Shown in pieces: positions 11,623 through 22,475 of a stretch of 64,000 bases of DNA. Both the position numbers and the translations under genes were made by a program. The stretch covers positions 15,314,001 through 15,378,000 of the forward strand of contig CM060731.1 of the NCBI GenBank assembly GCA_030704615.1. The letters are read 5' to 3'. Source of the stretch: Takakia lepidozioides (Eukaryota > Streptophyta > Takakiopsida > Takakiales > Takakiaceae). The notes beneath the pieces are model-generated. The model made no database searches. It saw only the letters and a program-made list of their open reading frames with translations, and was not told the DNA's origin. How positions within the stretch are numbered: the stretch's first letter is position 1; every line of letters begins with the position of its first letter.

Positions 11623-11831
11623 TCTTTAAAAAAATTAAGAAATATTAATAATTGGCCACGCCTGTATTACACCGTGGCTGCCATGTCATTACAAAGGGTA
11701 GAAGTAAATCGTAAAAATCAAATGTAAAAAAAAATTACATGGGTAACCATCCGGATTCGACGTGACGTGACGCATGTCATACGTGACGGCCGACGTGTCA
11801 GCGCCACATCACGTCAGGAATGATAACTAGG

Positions 11832-12520
11832 ATTAGAGCAACGTGACAATTTCTACCTGATACGTTGCGAGACCATTGTCAACCGTGTCATTTAAAGCAC
11901 AGCCCATAGGGCGTTTTCTTCTTAAGGCCAAGCACTCCTTGCTTGGCTTCACTTTGAATAGCGATCGGATGTTGAGGTGAGGAACAGGCAGACCGTTGTC
12001 TGCAGTCATTTAATCGGCCCCTAGATGTTCGAACGGACGACTGGAATCGCACGTCTTCGACTGCTGCTCCTTGTAGGTGCCCTAGTCGTATAAACTCCTG
12101 AGCGGTTTGGCTTCATGGACGGCGCAGACTCTTCCATTTGCGGGCCATACCAGTAGCTGTGCCGATGTTTTGTCATTTCTGCTTGGCAGTGGATTTTCCT
12201 CTAAGACCACAATACATACTTGTATTTCTGTAGAATGTGTGGAGGATTATATAATTCGTTGTTATATGGTTCACAAATAACCAAATAATTATAGATATAT
12301 CTCTTTATTTCTATTATATATTATATTTATTCATATATCTTATATTATTTCTGGACCAAACAAAAATCCAGAATTGGTTAAAATAGTTTTTGTCCCAAAC
12401 CACGGGGCCCCAGCCTTGGTGCTTGGTACCATTGGAAAACCCTCGGTGAGGAGGGGTGCACGGGCTCGGTCTCATGATTTTTAGACCTGCGGTGTGGAAG
12501 ATGTCAAATTTCAAGTATTT
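11832..12520. other. Non-coding flank between elements
   Basis: 11832-12180 is mixed-composition DNA without a convincing gene; 12240-12360 is very AT-rich. No feature recognised. Confidence 0.35.
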
Positions 12521-12606
12521 GTCGTGCACCTAAGCATCGTGCCACAACATACATCACTGTCCACCATACATTCTAAGCAGACAATCCTAGAAAGCTATGC
12601 CACAAT
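12521..12606. repeat. 86-bp dispersed repeat, copy 1
   Basis: Starts GTCGTGCACCTAAGCATCG and ends AAGCTATGCCACAAT. It is almost identical to 20061-20146. In copy 1 it overlaps the 3' end of the minus-strand Gag; in copy 2 it follows an LTR-like end. Confidence 0.8.
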
Positions 12607-14108
12607 TACCAATCTGGTCTTCCCTAGGCATAAAAGGTTGTGCAGGTGGGGTTTGAACCTCAAGCCTTGGAGCTGGCGCAACATGAGTAGTGGCCATGGC
12701 AGCAAGACGTTGCTCTAGCTGGGCAAGTCTATCCACCATGCCTTGGTCATGACCTTGACCCTGACCCTGTGCTCCTTGGTTTTGGTTACGTCCTCCACCC
12801 CGACCTCTGCCTCCTCTACCTCTCTGGACTACATTGCCTCGTCTTCGGCCACCATTGTTCCGTTGGAACTGGCCTGGCTGTAGCTCAGGATGCAAGTCAT
12901 AACAATGGGTCTCTTCATGCCCACATTGTAGTCGTGTAGGTTGTTCCTGTGCCGGCCCTTTGCGTCTCTCCGGGCAATCTCTCTTAACATGGGGTCCTTC
13001 ACAATCCCAACATGTCACACCCGACTGTTGTTGGCCTGAGAATGAAGGAAAAGACCTCTGCATCTGAGATCCTCTCTGTCCTTCCCTCGGCTTCACCTGA
13101 GCCCCCTTGTTGCCTTGAACACGTTGGGGTAGTGGTTGTTGTTGGCTAGGAGCCCCACTTCGTTTGTGTCTCCTTGCCAAACCCCATCATAACCACTCGC
13201 TCCTCCACCATATTGAGCTCTATCCGCTCTGCTAGCAAAAACACATTTGCTAGGATGGGTTGGTCCACTTGTAGGAGAATTGCATCTCGCACCCTTCTCC
13301 TCAGCTCCTTGTCCAATATCTCATACCAAAGTTGGACTGCCTGAGCTTCCGTAACCCCTTGGGTTACATTTATCAAGCGCCTCATGCGGGTGTAAGCCTC
13401 CCTCAAACTCTCAGTAGACCTTCGTTGGAACTCTTGCAAGCTCCGCAACTTCTCTGTTCTTATCCCTTGGTAGTTTCTCTTCAACTCCTCGAAGAACTCC
13501 ACAACTGGGTTAAAGGCAGGCACGGGTGTTGGTGCTGCAGCAGGAGCTTGAGTGGATTTCCCAGCTCCTGTACCACTTGTCCCACTACTAGTGCTTGCAG
13601 TTGGAGATGTTTGTGTAGCTGCTAGTGTCGCCGCTGCCCTTGTGCTTCTAGTGATGGAGACATAGTTAGGTGACCAATACTCTCGCCACTCCTCAATCTC
13701 CACCGCATGTCCCCATCTAAATTCATGGTAATCATCCATGGGCGGCCCCTCAAGGTGCTGAAACAACCCCTTCCACGCCATAAAAGGCGTAAACAGTTGT
13801 GGATTGCGCATCTGCTGCAAATCACACCAACTATCAAACTCTTGTATGAAATCATCAAGCTCGATGGTGCCCACAGCTCCAGAGTACCGACGTGGCCCCT
13901 TGGTAGCTCCATACATTTCCTCCATCGTATCCCACAACAATGGCACGGAAATGACTTGCACCCTCGGCGAGAATCCTCCTAACTCTGAGTCTGAACCTTC
14001 CTCAGAAGACACTGAAGGTGAAGGTGGCCTAAACCGCACACCTCGTCTTGTATACCCACTAGTATTGCTGGTGCTCGTACCGGCACTCTCCTCAACAACT
14101 GGTGGCAC
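12587..14108 (-). pseudogene. gag: LTR-retrotransposon Gag with zinc knuckle, one frameshift
   Basis: Two overlapping minus-strand frames make one Gag. 14108-13146 carries a Ser/Pro-rich start, a capsid-like part (ELDDFIQEFDSWCDLQQ) and the typical gypsy Gag helix text (LREAYTRMRRLINVTQG, AVQLWYEILDKELRRRV). A frame change near 13160 leads to 13180-12587 with a Gln/Arg/Gly-rich nucleocapsid and a knuckle CWDCEGPHVKRDC. That knuckle has C-X2-C-X3-H-X4-C spacing, one residue shorter than the usual CCHC. An RGG-type stretch (GRGGRGRGGGRN) follows. Gag would coat retroelement RNA. No protease or polymerase follows leftward, so the element is truncated near 12587. Its kinship to the plus-strand polymerase fragments is unproven. 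Confidence 0.75.
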
Positions 14109-14115
14109 CCTCGTG

Positions 14116-16530
14116 ATGAAAACTCACAACCACACATGTTGTAAACTTGTCTGTAATCCCCCTTTCCACAAGGTAACCGGGTAGAGAACCTGTTGCAGCT
14201 TATGGCTTAGACTACTAGGTTCGTAACATAAACCTATACCTGCATTTACCGCAAGCACTCATATGGTCTGCTGGTCATCAACCCAGTCTCACCATAAGAT
14301 AAACAATGATGGTCTGATTGGTCATCACCCCAGCCTCACCACCGATAGCATGCTCTAGGATTGGCCGGTGATCAAATCCGGACCAACCTCCTATGAAAAC
14401 AAGCGCCCACACAAAACTGACATGACGCACAGTCAAGCATGCAAGTGTGGGGGGGCTCCAAACACAAGAAAATCAAGACAGTAACTCCCCCACACAAAAA
14501 AAAACACTCCACAGTGTCGCTCCTGCAAGGACACCCCAACCCAAACCCGGACTGACTCTTGCCTCCACCTACGGAAAGGTTTTGGCCTACATAGAGGGTG
14601 GAAGACTACGGGGAAGAGAGACTAAAGAAATTCCTAATCCCAGATTGCTCTCATCCCACTAGTCTCCCCCTATCTCTAAACGCTCTTGTTCATGACCAAC
14701 AAACAGAACTACCTTCCAAGGTCTCTCAAATAATCTCACTAAGGCTCTCGCCAAATATTGGTCTTCAAAGACCCCCAATAGTCCTCCAAACAGTCATCCA
14801 AACACCCCTTCAAGAGCTCTTCAAGTGTCTTACAAAAGCTCCTCAAAGGAACCCCCAAAGATCCTCCAAAGGCAATACTCCTCCAGATACACCCTAGATG
14901 GCATACACTTTTAATGAAAACGTATGGTAGGCAAAGTCTCTCCACTTGTATCCATACCTTGTTCACAAAATTGTATGGTGGGGCAGAGGGAGCCCATACA
15001 CTATATACGTTGGGCAGAGGGGGCCCATACACTGTTCACAAAAGTGTATGATGGGCAGAGGGAGCCCATACACAGTTTCTTGAAGAGTATGGAGACTAGG
15101 GTTTGTAGAGTATAGTAAGAAACACCTTCTTCATGATATCTTCCCCCCTAACATGCATGCAAGATTGCATTATCTCTACTTTGCAATGCATTCATCCCAA
15201 ATTGACAAGTTTCTCTTGATCTCCTTGGAACTCATAGCAAGCTAATGTGCCCAATGACAAGCACCAAGCCTTGCTTGAAATTTGAATTTGGTATGCCATC
15301 TTCCATGTGCTTTCCCTTGCATGGGCTAGTCACACACACTTCCACCTCTTGACCTAGGTGTTGTCTTCATTCATCATAATGTGTATCCACACCTCTATTC
15401 AAGAGCTCATCTTCTAAAACTTGAAGTCACAAGCCCTAAAGAGCATGCTCCACATAAGCATCATCCACCACAAAACTTAAGCAAAAAGGGAATGAATACA
15501 TTAGCTTCACCTTCCCTTCCTTGTCTTGTCACATGCTAATGTATGGTTGAAGTTGCTATGCATGCCGTGAGCCACAATCTCCTTTCTTCATGAAGACCAC
15601 CTCCAATGAACTCCCACATGTGCTCCAAGCTCTTCAATACTCTAGGCTTGGTTTCACATCATCATGGATAGAATTCTCACCCACAAGCTTCCTTTTGGAG
15701 TCATCTTGAGCTTCTTGATGCTCTCCAAGTGGTTGCTTTTGTTGTCTTCAAGCCCTAGCCTATGTAGCTCCTTGGCTTTTCTTCCACAACATGCACCACC
15801 TCATGCACAAGGAATGAACTTGCTCACTTCACCTTCTAGCTCTCCTCAAGCTTGAATTGGAAGCCACACTTGGAAAGCATGCTCCACACATGCGCCACTT
15901 GCTTGGTCAATCACTTGCTTCACCAAGAGCAATCCTTGAACTCATAGAACTAGCAAAAACACTCTCTTCTAGCGCCGCCTTCGCTTGCTTGTTTATCAAC
16001 CAAATGAAACCCCACTTGGCTTCATTTCACCATGGATAGAACAACCACTTCTTAGCTTCTCTTGAGCTACTCAATGCTCCTCAAGCTACCCTTGTTGTAC
16101 TCCTTCTATGGTGTTTCCAATCCAAACATGTGCCGCTCTTTGGCTTCTCTTTCACACCATGAACAAGTACTAGAGCTTGTTCTTGAAACCTTGTGTTTAT
16201 CTTCTCCACACACAAGACGCTTCTCTTGTGATGCAAGAGCTCTTTTCCAAGCTCTCAAACCCTTAGTGCACACACACTTACCTTGCAAAACCATGCAAGC
16301 TTTGTGATACAATAGCTCTCTCCTTAAGCTCTCCACCTCTGCAAAGTCTTGTAACTCAAGAGCTCTATCCTTGAGCTCTCCACCTCTTTTATGCAATGCA
16401 GAAACACTCCTCCTTGTAGCACCTTGCAAGCCTTGTGAGATACTTGAGCTTTCCTAGCTCTCTCACTCCTTGGTGTACACCAACACAAGTGCTAAAACTA
16501 ATCCTTACACTCCGCACTCACAAGCATAAG
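14116..16530. repeat. LTR/leader-like block, related to 18354-19152
   Basis: C/T-rich DNA full of varied repeats of AGCTCT, CAAGCTT, TGCTCCACACATGC and ACTTGCTT. Parts of 15880-16530 align in order with 18510-18790 (for example TGCTCCACACATGCRCC, ACAAGTGYTA and CACTCAYARATRTAAG). It abuts the minus-strand Gag on one side and the methyltransferase fragment on the other at 16530/16531. I take it for LTR and untranslated leader of a retroelement. LTR boundaries could not be fixed. Confidence 0.5.
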
Positions 16531-17388
16531 GTGCGGTCTTGGATTGGATCGGCAGTGCTATTGGATGTAGCAGCGGTGGGATCACGAGCTCATCGACCTC
16601 GATTGTGGTGGACCAATCTTGCACCACCAAAGCTGCTCAAGAGAGCATACGATTCCATTCAATGGCCACCCAATCTCACAGTTGAGGGCATTTTGGACCA
16701 AGGGAGGCAACCATAGAGGGTGCGACATGATGACCGTCCACCTCTAGCAGTGGTAAATCGAGTGGGGCAGCCACGTGCGGCCTTGCCTAAGCTCATGAGC
16801 TTTCCCTCGTCTCATGCTTTTCGAGACAATGGTCCTGGGTTGATTTGGGACAGTGTGCTACAGCAATTGGTGGAGCCCAATGCAGATGAGCGAGAGCGGG
16901 CAATGGGATTTGCCACGGGCACTACAGCTGTGCCAGCTCTGTTAGAGGCATCACGCCGACATGTGTTGGGTCAAGCAATGGATCTAAATTGCTTGACATG
17001 GGTCATTGGCTTGTGCATGGTTGAGCAACGGAGGTTGCAGACAGTGGTGGCTACTTCTGCATTCCCATTTGGTATTGTATCCTCTCTGCCAACCGGGACG
17101 GTTGAGGCAGTGAGTGGGGGCGAGCACAATATCATGGGGTGCAAACACCCATGGCAGATGTGGGATGAGATGCGGAAAGAGAGAGTCTTTGGATCTCTCA
17201 AGCAGCAATATGAGGAGTGGGGAGAGCCATACACTGAGGATCAGTTGGAGGCCAAGGTGGCCAATGTTTTTGAAGAGGTTGAAAATGTTTCTTCCCCAGA
17301 GGATGTTCTCAAGGTGGTTATGGCAGAGCAAGTGGAGGCTACGCCACAGTCAGATTGGGCGGACAAGGCCCAAGAGGTTGTTATCTAG
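16531..17388 (+). pseudogene. C5-cytosine methyltransferase C-terminal half, retroelement polyprotein (copy A)
   Basis: The fragment begins abruptly after an LTR-like block. It reads VRSWIGSAVLLD, then GSRAHRPRLWWTN, which fits motif VIII of C5 methyltransferases and resembles the 'AAHRARYFWGN' part of DNMT3/DRM enzymes. It continues with ERERAMGFATGTTAVP (motif IX region) and HVLGQAMDLNCLTWVIG (motif X-like). TAG at 16714-16716 and at 17386-17388 interrupt an otherwise single frame, which runs on into reverse transcriptase. The N-terminal half, with motifs I-VI, is absent here but present in copy B (21890-26326). The predicted activity is DNA cytosine methylation. This copy is truncated and interrupted, so it is inactive. 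Confidence 0.7.
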
Positions 17389-18353
17389 CAACCAAAGGAT
17401 TCGTCTCCTACCTCCAAGCCTAATGTATCCAAGGTTGCAATCACTGAGGACAATTGGGAACCAGATGTTGGACCTACAGTCACCGGAGGAGAGAGACGGA
17501 GCATCCAGCGATTTTTAAGGGCTTATAGAAATTGCTTTGCCTTCTGTTTGGAGGATTTGGGGAGTTTGAAGGGTCAGGAGATTCGTATTGATTTGGCAAG
17601 TGACACGCCAATCTTTCGAAGGCCCTACCGGTATAGTGACATGGAGAGGTCATTGATCCAGTCACGGACTATGGAGTTGTTCGAAGCTGGATTGGTGGAG
17701 TTGTCAGGCGGGGAGTATGCCTCGGCAACGGTGATGCCAGCTAAGAAGGATATCTATGGCAATTGGACAGAAAGAAGGATGTGTGGGGACTATCGTCATG
17801 TGAACCGTCAGACTAAGTCCGATAGATATGCCATGCCAACTCCAGAGGAAATCTTAGATGCCATTGGGCATGCGAAGGTGTTTAGTACATTGGACTTGCG
17901 ATCCGGTTACCACCAGTTGCCAATCAAAGAGGCTGACAAGCAAAAGACGGCATTCTGGGGGATTGACCAACATGAGAAGGATTGCTTGTACCAATGGCGC
18001 TTCCTACCGTTTGGGTTGAAGAATGCTCCTGCAGAGTTTCAGAGGGTTATGGATAGGATTCTCGCGGGGCTAGACTTTGCCCGGTGTTACTTTGATGACA
18101 TCATCGTCTTTAGTGCTACGGTTGAGGAGCATGAGAGACACCTTCAGGTGGTGTTTGAGCGCTTGAGAGCGCATGGGTTGAAATTGCACCCTGGGAAATG
18201 CAAGTTCTTCCACAACCAGATTGAGTATCTGGGCCACATGATATACCCTGGAGGATTGGGTGTTCAAAAGACGAAGGTGGAGGCCATTGCATGCATTCCA
18301 CGCCCCATAGATGTTAGCAGAGTTCGTGCTTTCATGGGGTTGACAAACTACCC
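17389..18353 (+). pseudogene. pol: Ty3/Gypsy-type reverse transcriptase, 3'-truncated (copy A)
   Basis: In the same frame as the methyltransferase, a linker of about 50 residues leads to DTPIFRRPYRYSDMER, then KDIYGNWTERRMCGDYRHVN, STLDLRSGYHQLPI, WRFLPFGLKNAPAEFQRVM, CYFDDIIVFS with the YxDD-type catalytic pair (FDD), and IEYLGHMIYPGGLGV. These are the ordered blocks of Ty3/Gypsy (Metaviridae) reverse transcriptase. It ends at MGLTNY (about 18350), where RNase H and integrase should follow, and an LTR-like block begins instead. The first Tyr-Phe-Asp-Asp motif is intact. The domain order methyltransferase then reverse transcriptase in one frame is seen directly. Confidence 0.85.
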
Positions 18354-19152
18354 TGCACTTGCCACTTCCATAGACATGCTCCTTCCAAGCTTGAGATTGA
18401 AACCCCAACTCAAAGCATGCTCTACAAATGCACTATCTTGCGCCAAAGAGAAATCAGATCTCTACCTTCACTCCTAGCTCTCCTAAGCTTGAAGTTGAAG
18501 ATCCCCACAAGCTGAAACCATGCTCCACACATGCACCGCTTGCTTGATTAACACCCGAGCTCTTCTAGAACTCCTAAAACCCTGCAACAACTTGCAGAAC
18601 AAGAACTATCGTCTCTAGCTCTCAAACTTTGCACTAGGGCCCTCCTTGAAAACCTCCACCTATGCATAAACACCACAAAGGACTTTCTTTGCAAACCCTA
18701 CAACACTTGTAACACAGAAGCTCTCTACCAAGCTCTCTTTAACACACAAGTGTTACCTATCCTAACACCTTGCACTCATAGATGTAAGCAGGTCTTCTTC
18801 TAGTGATACGGAAATGGTGAAAAGAGGTTAACCCACTCTATCACGTTATATAAGTCAAGCCAATGGCACTTTTGCTAAAAGACTCCACCATACAGACCTC
18901 CCCTATTCTCCATCTCAAGTACTAGAGCTATGGCGGCGAGAGAGGCCTCGGAAGGCTCGACTAGAAGAAGACGAGCCTTCCTACACATCACGTGGAGATA
19001 AGCCTCTCCACATCCTAAGTAAGATTCGCCACCTCACTTGGCACATGGAACCAAATGAAATCCCAATGCCAACTAAATACAAATATAAATGTATAAAGTC
19101 CTAATTAGCTAGAAATAATTATTTCTAACTAATCACAAACAAAACCATGACA
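18354..19152. repeat. LTR-like block ending AAAACCATGACA
   Basis: Directly truncates the reverse transcriptase. Its first 450 bases match 15880-16530. Its last part (CTAACTAATCACAAAC, AAAACCATGACA) matches 19862-20057. On the minus strand it begins TGTCATGGTTTT, compatible with the TG start of an LTR. No target duplication was found, so a recombination junction is possible. Confidence 0.5.
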
Positions 19153-19580
19153 AAGGTTCAGCAGTGAGTATCTCATCTTCACTGAGTATGCAAAAAAAAA
19201 AAAACGCAGTGAATCCATCCAGCTCCGTCCTCCCAGGTCGAACTTCATGTCTGCTAAGGGGTGAGAAATGAACCAGGGAAAAGACAAGTGTTGGGCCCAT
19301 TGCAAATCACGACTCCTCAGGAGGATTGGGTTGACGTTCCATTTTTTGTCGATGACGTCTCTGATTAACAAGGAATGTTTATCCACATCAATCATACATT
19401 GTAGTTTCAGATTACCTTCAGTAAAATCCATGCCCATAGGGTAAATGCATAGATGGGTGGATCAAAAACTATGTAGCATGCAGATCTTGCAGGTGACCTC
19501 CCTCCATGGTTTTACCCATATTTGTCCAACAACTCAATATTTCATCTAAATTTATATGTGATAGGGTTTCTAACTACAAC
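19153..19580. other. No gene recognised
   Basis: A minus-strand open stretch of 102 codons exists (19437-19129) but shows no family resemblance and overlaps the LTR-like end. I do not call it. Confidence 0.3.
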
Positions 19581-19583
19581 TAG

Positions 19584-19735
19584 GGTAGCATGTGCCGTTG
19601 GCCCAAGTGTCCAGGGTCATATAAGCCCAAGTGCAATCTCCTATGCATTCAAGTGCGTCTCCTATGTCTAGGCCCAAGTATGACCTCTAGGGTAGCCTGT
19701 GCCGTTGGCCCAAATGTCCAATGTCATCTAAGTCA
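19584..19735. repeat. Tandem duplication, ~107-bp unit
   Basis: AGGGTAGCATGTGCCGTTGG (19584) recurs as AGGGTAGCCTGTGCCGTTGG (about 19690), each followed by CCCAARTGTCCA and GTCATMTAAG. Confidence 0.7.
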
Positions 19736-19861
19736 TCCAAGTCTAATCATTTCTTTTCTACGGAATCTACGACCTGATTTGAACCGGAGACCTTTTCCTT
19801 GATATCTCTCCCGTCGAGGCTCCGATCATTGTGCCAGGAAAGCCCACTTTCATATTTTTTG

Positions 19862-20057
19862 CGACTACAAGAAGATGAGCCCTCCTCAACACTCACAAAG
19901 GGATAACCCATCCCCATGTCCCAAGTGAGGTTTGACACCTCACTTGGCATGTGAGACCAAATGAAGTCCCAACACACAAAATACAAATATAAATATCCAA
20001 AATGTCCTAGTTAACTAGAGTAGGTAATTCTAGTTAACCATGACTAAAACCATGACA
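19862..20057. repeat. Second LTR-like end block
   Basis: Shares with 18965-19152 the order CCACCTCACTTGGCA, ACCAAATGAARTCCCAA, AAATACAAATATAAAT and AAAACCATGACA. It is followed directly by the 86-bp dispersed repeat. Confidence 0.5.
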
Positions 20058-20060
20058 GCT

Positions 20061-20146
20061 GTCGTGCACCTAAGCATCGTGCCACAACATACATCAGTAT
20101 CCACCATACATTCTAAGCACACAATCCTAGAAAGCTATGCCACAAT
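20061..20146. repeat. 86-bp dispersed repeat, copy 2
   Basis: Near-identical to 12521-12606, with about four differences. Confidence 0.8.
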
Positions 20147-20255
20147 CGTCCCCCTTGCTGTAACACCGGATAGCGCAAACCCTAGCTTGTGAACACGTGG
20201 GAACATTTGGGAACTCGTGGGAACGCATGGGAACATTGCCCCAGGGTTGGCAGCA

Positions 20256-20470
20256 GCACCATTGAGCCATTGGATGAAAGTCGGTGCTCCTGGATGAGAA
20301 TCGGTTGCAGTGAATGAAACTGCACCAGTGGATGAAATCGTGGCAGCAGATGAACTATCGCGTCATCGGATGAAATATCGCAGCAACGAATGAAATATTG
20401 GACCTGTGGATGAAATATCGCAGTTTTGGATGACATTTGGTCAGCAATGGATGAAAAATTGACTGCCAAT
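20256..20470. repeat. Degenerate short repeat, GGATGAAATATCG words
   Basis: GGATGAAA plus TATCGCAG-like words recur about every 22-25 bases roughly nine times, with irregular spacing. Confidence 0.65.
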
Positions 20471-20505
20471 GGATATTTTTGGAGCCTTTTGGGGGTTTGT
20501 TTGAA

Positions 20506-20796
20506 GGACTATTTGGGGTCTATTGAGGCCAATATCTAGCAGGTATTGGGGCCTGCTTTGAGGACTATTTGGGGTCTATTGAGGTCAATATCTAACAGGT
20601 ATTGGGGCCTGCTTTGAGGACTATTTGGGGTCTGTTGAGGCCAATATCTAACAGGTATTAGGGCCTGCTTTGAGGACTATTTGGGGTCTGTTGAGGTCAA
20701 TATCTAACAGGTATTGGGGCTTGCTTTGAGGACTATTTGGGGTCTATTGAGGCCAATATCTTGCAGGCTTGTGGAGCCTTCTTGGGGCTGTTTGAA
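20506..20796. repeat. Tandem repeat, 56-bp unit, five copies
   Basis: GGACTATTTGGGGTCT starts at 20506, 20562, 20618, 20674 and 20730, an exact 56-base period. A diverged copy follows at 20797. Units differ at few positions. The period is not a multiple of three, so the tract cannot be translated uniformly. It lies just upstream of the protease-like fragment. Confidence 0.95.
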
Positions 20797-20813
20797 GGAC
20801 TATTTGGGGTCCT

Positions 20814-21233
20814 TTGAGGCCAATGTTTTGCAGGCCTGTGGAGCCTTGTGAGGGCTGGTTGGAGGTCGATTGGAGGTCCTTAGAGGGCAGACTTGTGGAG
20901 CTTTTTGAGAGGCGGTTCAAAGAAGGCGCAAGGGATTACAAGCTCTTCATTCGATTGCAGCCAAATCATCCTACGGATGGCTCAGTCATGAGAGCTAAAA
21001 CCATTGTTACGGACACAATGTCCTATGATGTGCTTGTTGGTGGGGCTGTGTTATATGCCATGGGATTTACTCTGGACTTTTGGGAGGAAACGACATCCTA
21101 CAGGCCGGAATGGCAGTCAGGGGATGGCCGACGTGCACTGCTCGCAGTGCAGTTTATTGGGAATGTAACGGTGGATTATAGTCTTACATTCCTAAGTCTT
21201 TTAGTTCCTACAGGCTCAAATAACCCTTCATAG
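20814..21233 (+). pseudogene. Retroelement polyprotein fragment, probable retropepsin C-terminal part (copy B)
   Basis: The frame ending at 21231-21233 reads FKEGARDYKLFIRLQPNHP, then IVTDTMSYDVLVGGAVLYAMGFTLDFWEE. The YDVLVG segment followed by a hydrophobic stretch fits the second half of a retroviral-type aspartic protease (the usual form is hydrophobic-D-V-I-L-G). The active-site DTG/DSG is not visible in this piece. It lies upstream, in the same direction, of the methyltransferase fragment of copy B, consistent with an order protease, methyltransferase, reverse transcriptase. Family assignment is tentative. Confidence 0.45.
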
Positions 21234-21889
21234 TTCGATTTCTTTCTCTTCTTTGCACACCGTCTGTCTCCAGCTAATTCTCGGCCCACTCAACAATGTA
21301 AAAGCTCATAGACTCTGGGCAGATTATCACACAGTGCCAAGTAGAGCCCGCAGTGGCTCTTGCCATATTCCTGTCACACACTTGGTGCTCACAATGCATT
21401 TCATTCCAGTCATGTACAATTACATGATAGCACCTCACGCCAAACATCCGCTCGAGTCCCAGCAATCTAAAACTCCCTGGACAGGTACAATATGAATTCA
21501 CAATGATGACACATGGTACTGGAATATATCCAGTCCTCCTACCATGCACAATTCTCCCCCGTTCCAGTTCTGTTCTTCAATCTTACGACACTTTCTCAAT
21601 GCCTTTTCTTTATCCTTGTTCACAGCTCGTATCTGCAACTTTTCACACCAGGGAGAGAGAGAGAGAATCCTTAATCTTTTCTATATCACATCCTATTCAC
21701 ATGTAACCATGATCACATAGAGCCTGCCACCTCCTGCTTTATCATATGACACCCCCATTCTTCTCGCTAGACAGTTGTTGAACCGAGATGAACGCTTCAA
21801 CGCCTCGCTAAACCTGTCACAGGTTCGAGTTCCCAGAAATGTTATACATAGGAACATGATGACTACATTGGCTGCATTCTCAAGGGTGG
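21234..21889. other. Decayed linker or insertion in copy B
   Basis: No consistent frame connects the protease-like piece to the methyltransferase. It contains a short GA-repeat (21651-21664). It may hold an unrecognised insertion. Confidence 0.3.
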
Positions 21890-22467
21890 TGGCTTGGGGT
21901 GGTGAGCTCTTGGAAGGCAATAGCCCCATGCAGATGATAGGCCACCACCTGATGAGGACAAACAATTGGTATACAAGGCTGATTTGCTTCCTCATGTGCC
22001 CGTGCATATTCCACTGTGAGGTACGGTTGGGAATTTGCATCGAGTAGCAGGCGAGTGTGTGCACCAAACATGGCAGAAGGCCTTTTCATTAGTGAGTGAT
22101 GGGAGTTCAGTTACATCACCTGGACCTCCTTAGTTGACTCATTTGGACACAGTGCCCATTACCTGACAACTAACTGACTCAGGGATTTGTTTGCTAGACC
22201 CGTTTGGAGGCATGAGCACTGGGCTTGTAGGAGTGTTGCAAGCATGGATTAAAGTACGCAAGTACTTGTATGTGGAGAAGGATGAGATAACTTGGCGTAT
22301 TTCTATGCGCCACATTGCCTTGCTCATACAATGGTATCATGAATTGTTGTTTCTCTCAGCAATTCAAGGGTACCAAAAGGCCTTGGCAGCAGACATCACC
22401 TTGCAGGGGGCGGATGTTTTGGACCGGCATGGTTTCATTGACTTGGTGATAGCCGGATGGCCTTGCC
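21890..22467 (+). pseudogene. C5-cytosine methyltransferase N-terminal half (copy B)
   Basis: After a decayed linker, the frame from about 22100 reads DSGICLLDPFGGMSTGLVGVL, compatible with the SAM-binding motif I. YLYVEKDE follows (motif II acidic residue), then VLDRHGFIDLVIAGWPCQ, where GWPCQ is motif IV with the catalytic Cys. The stretch stops exactly at GWPCQ because a 3.6-kb element is inserted there. The continuation is at 26104-26326. A stop codon lies in the linker near 22137, and the frame also shifts upstream. Overall layout and wording resemble DNMT3/DRM-like enzymes more than bacterial ones. Confidence 0.7.
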
Positions 22468-22475
22468 AATAACAC

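Larger units (their letters stand above)
1..11831. mobile_element. Putative right part of a giant TIR element with RING and kinase cargo
   Basis: The right terminus TGATAACTAGG (11821-11831) and the preceding about 190 bases (TTGGCCACG, ACACCG, GCCATGTCATTACAAAGGGTAGAAGTAAAT, CGTGACGTGACGC) match 25920-26103, the right end of a complete smaller element with TIRs. Arrays 1 and 2 match that element's interior and right array. The simplest reading is that 1-11831 belongs to a long relative whose left end lies outside the window and whose extra interior holds the RING and kinase-like genes. No transposase is visible. The extent is inference. Confidence 0.4.

Noticed and set aside
19129-19437. Minus-strand 102-codon open frame
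   Set aside because: No family resemblance; overlaps the LTR-like end and a run of A.
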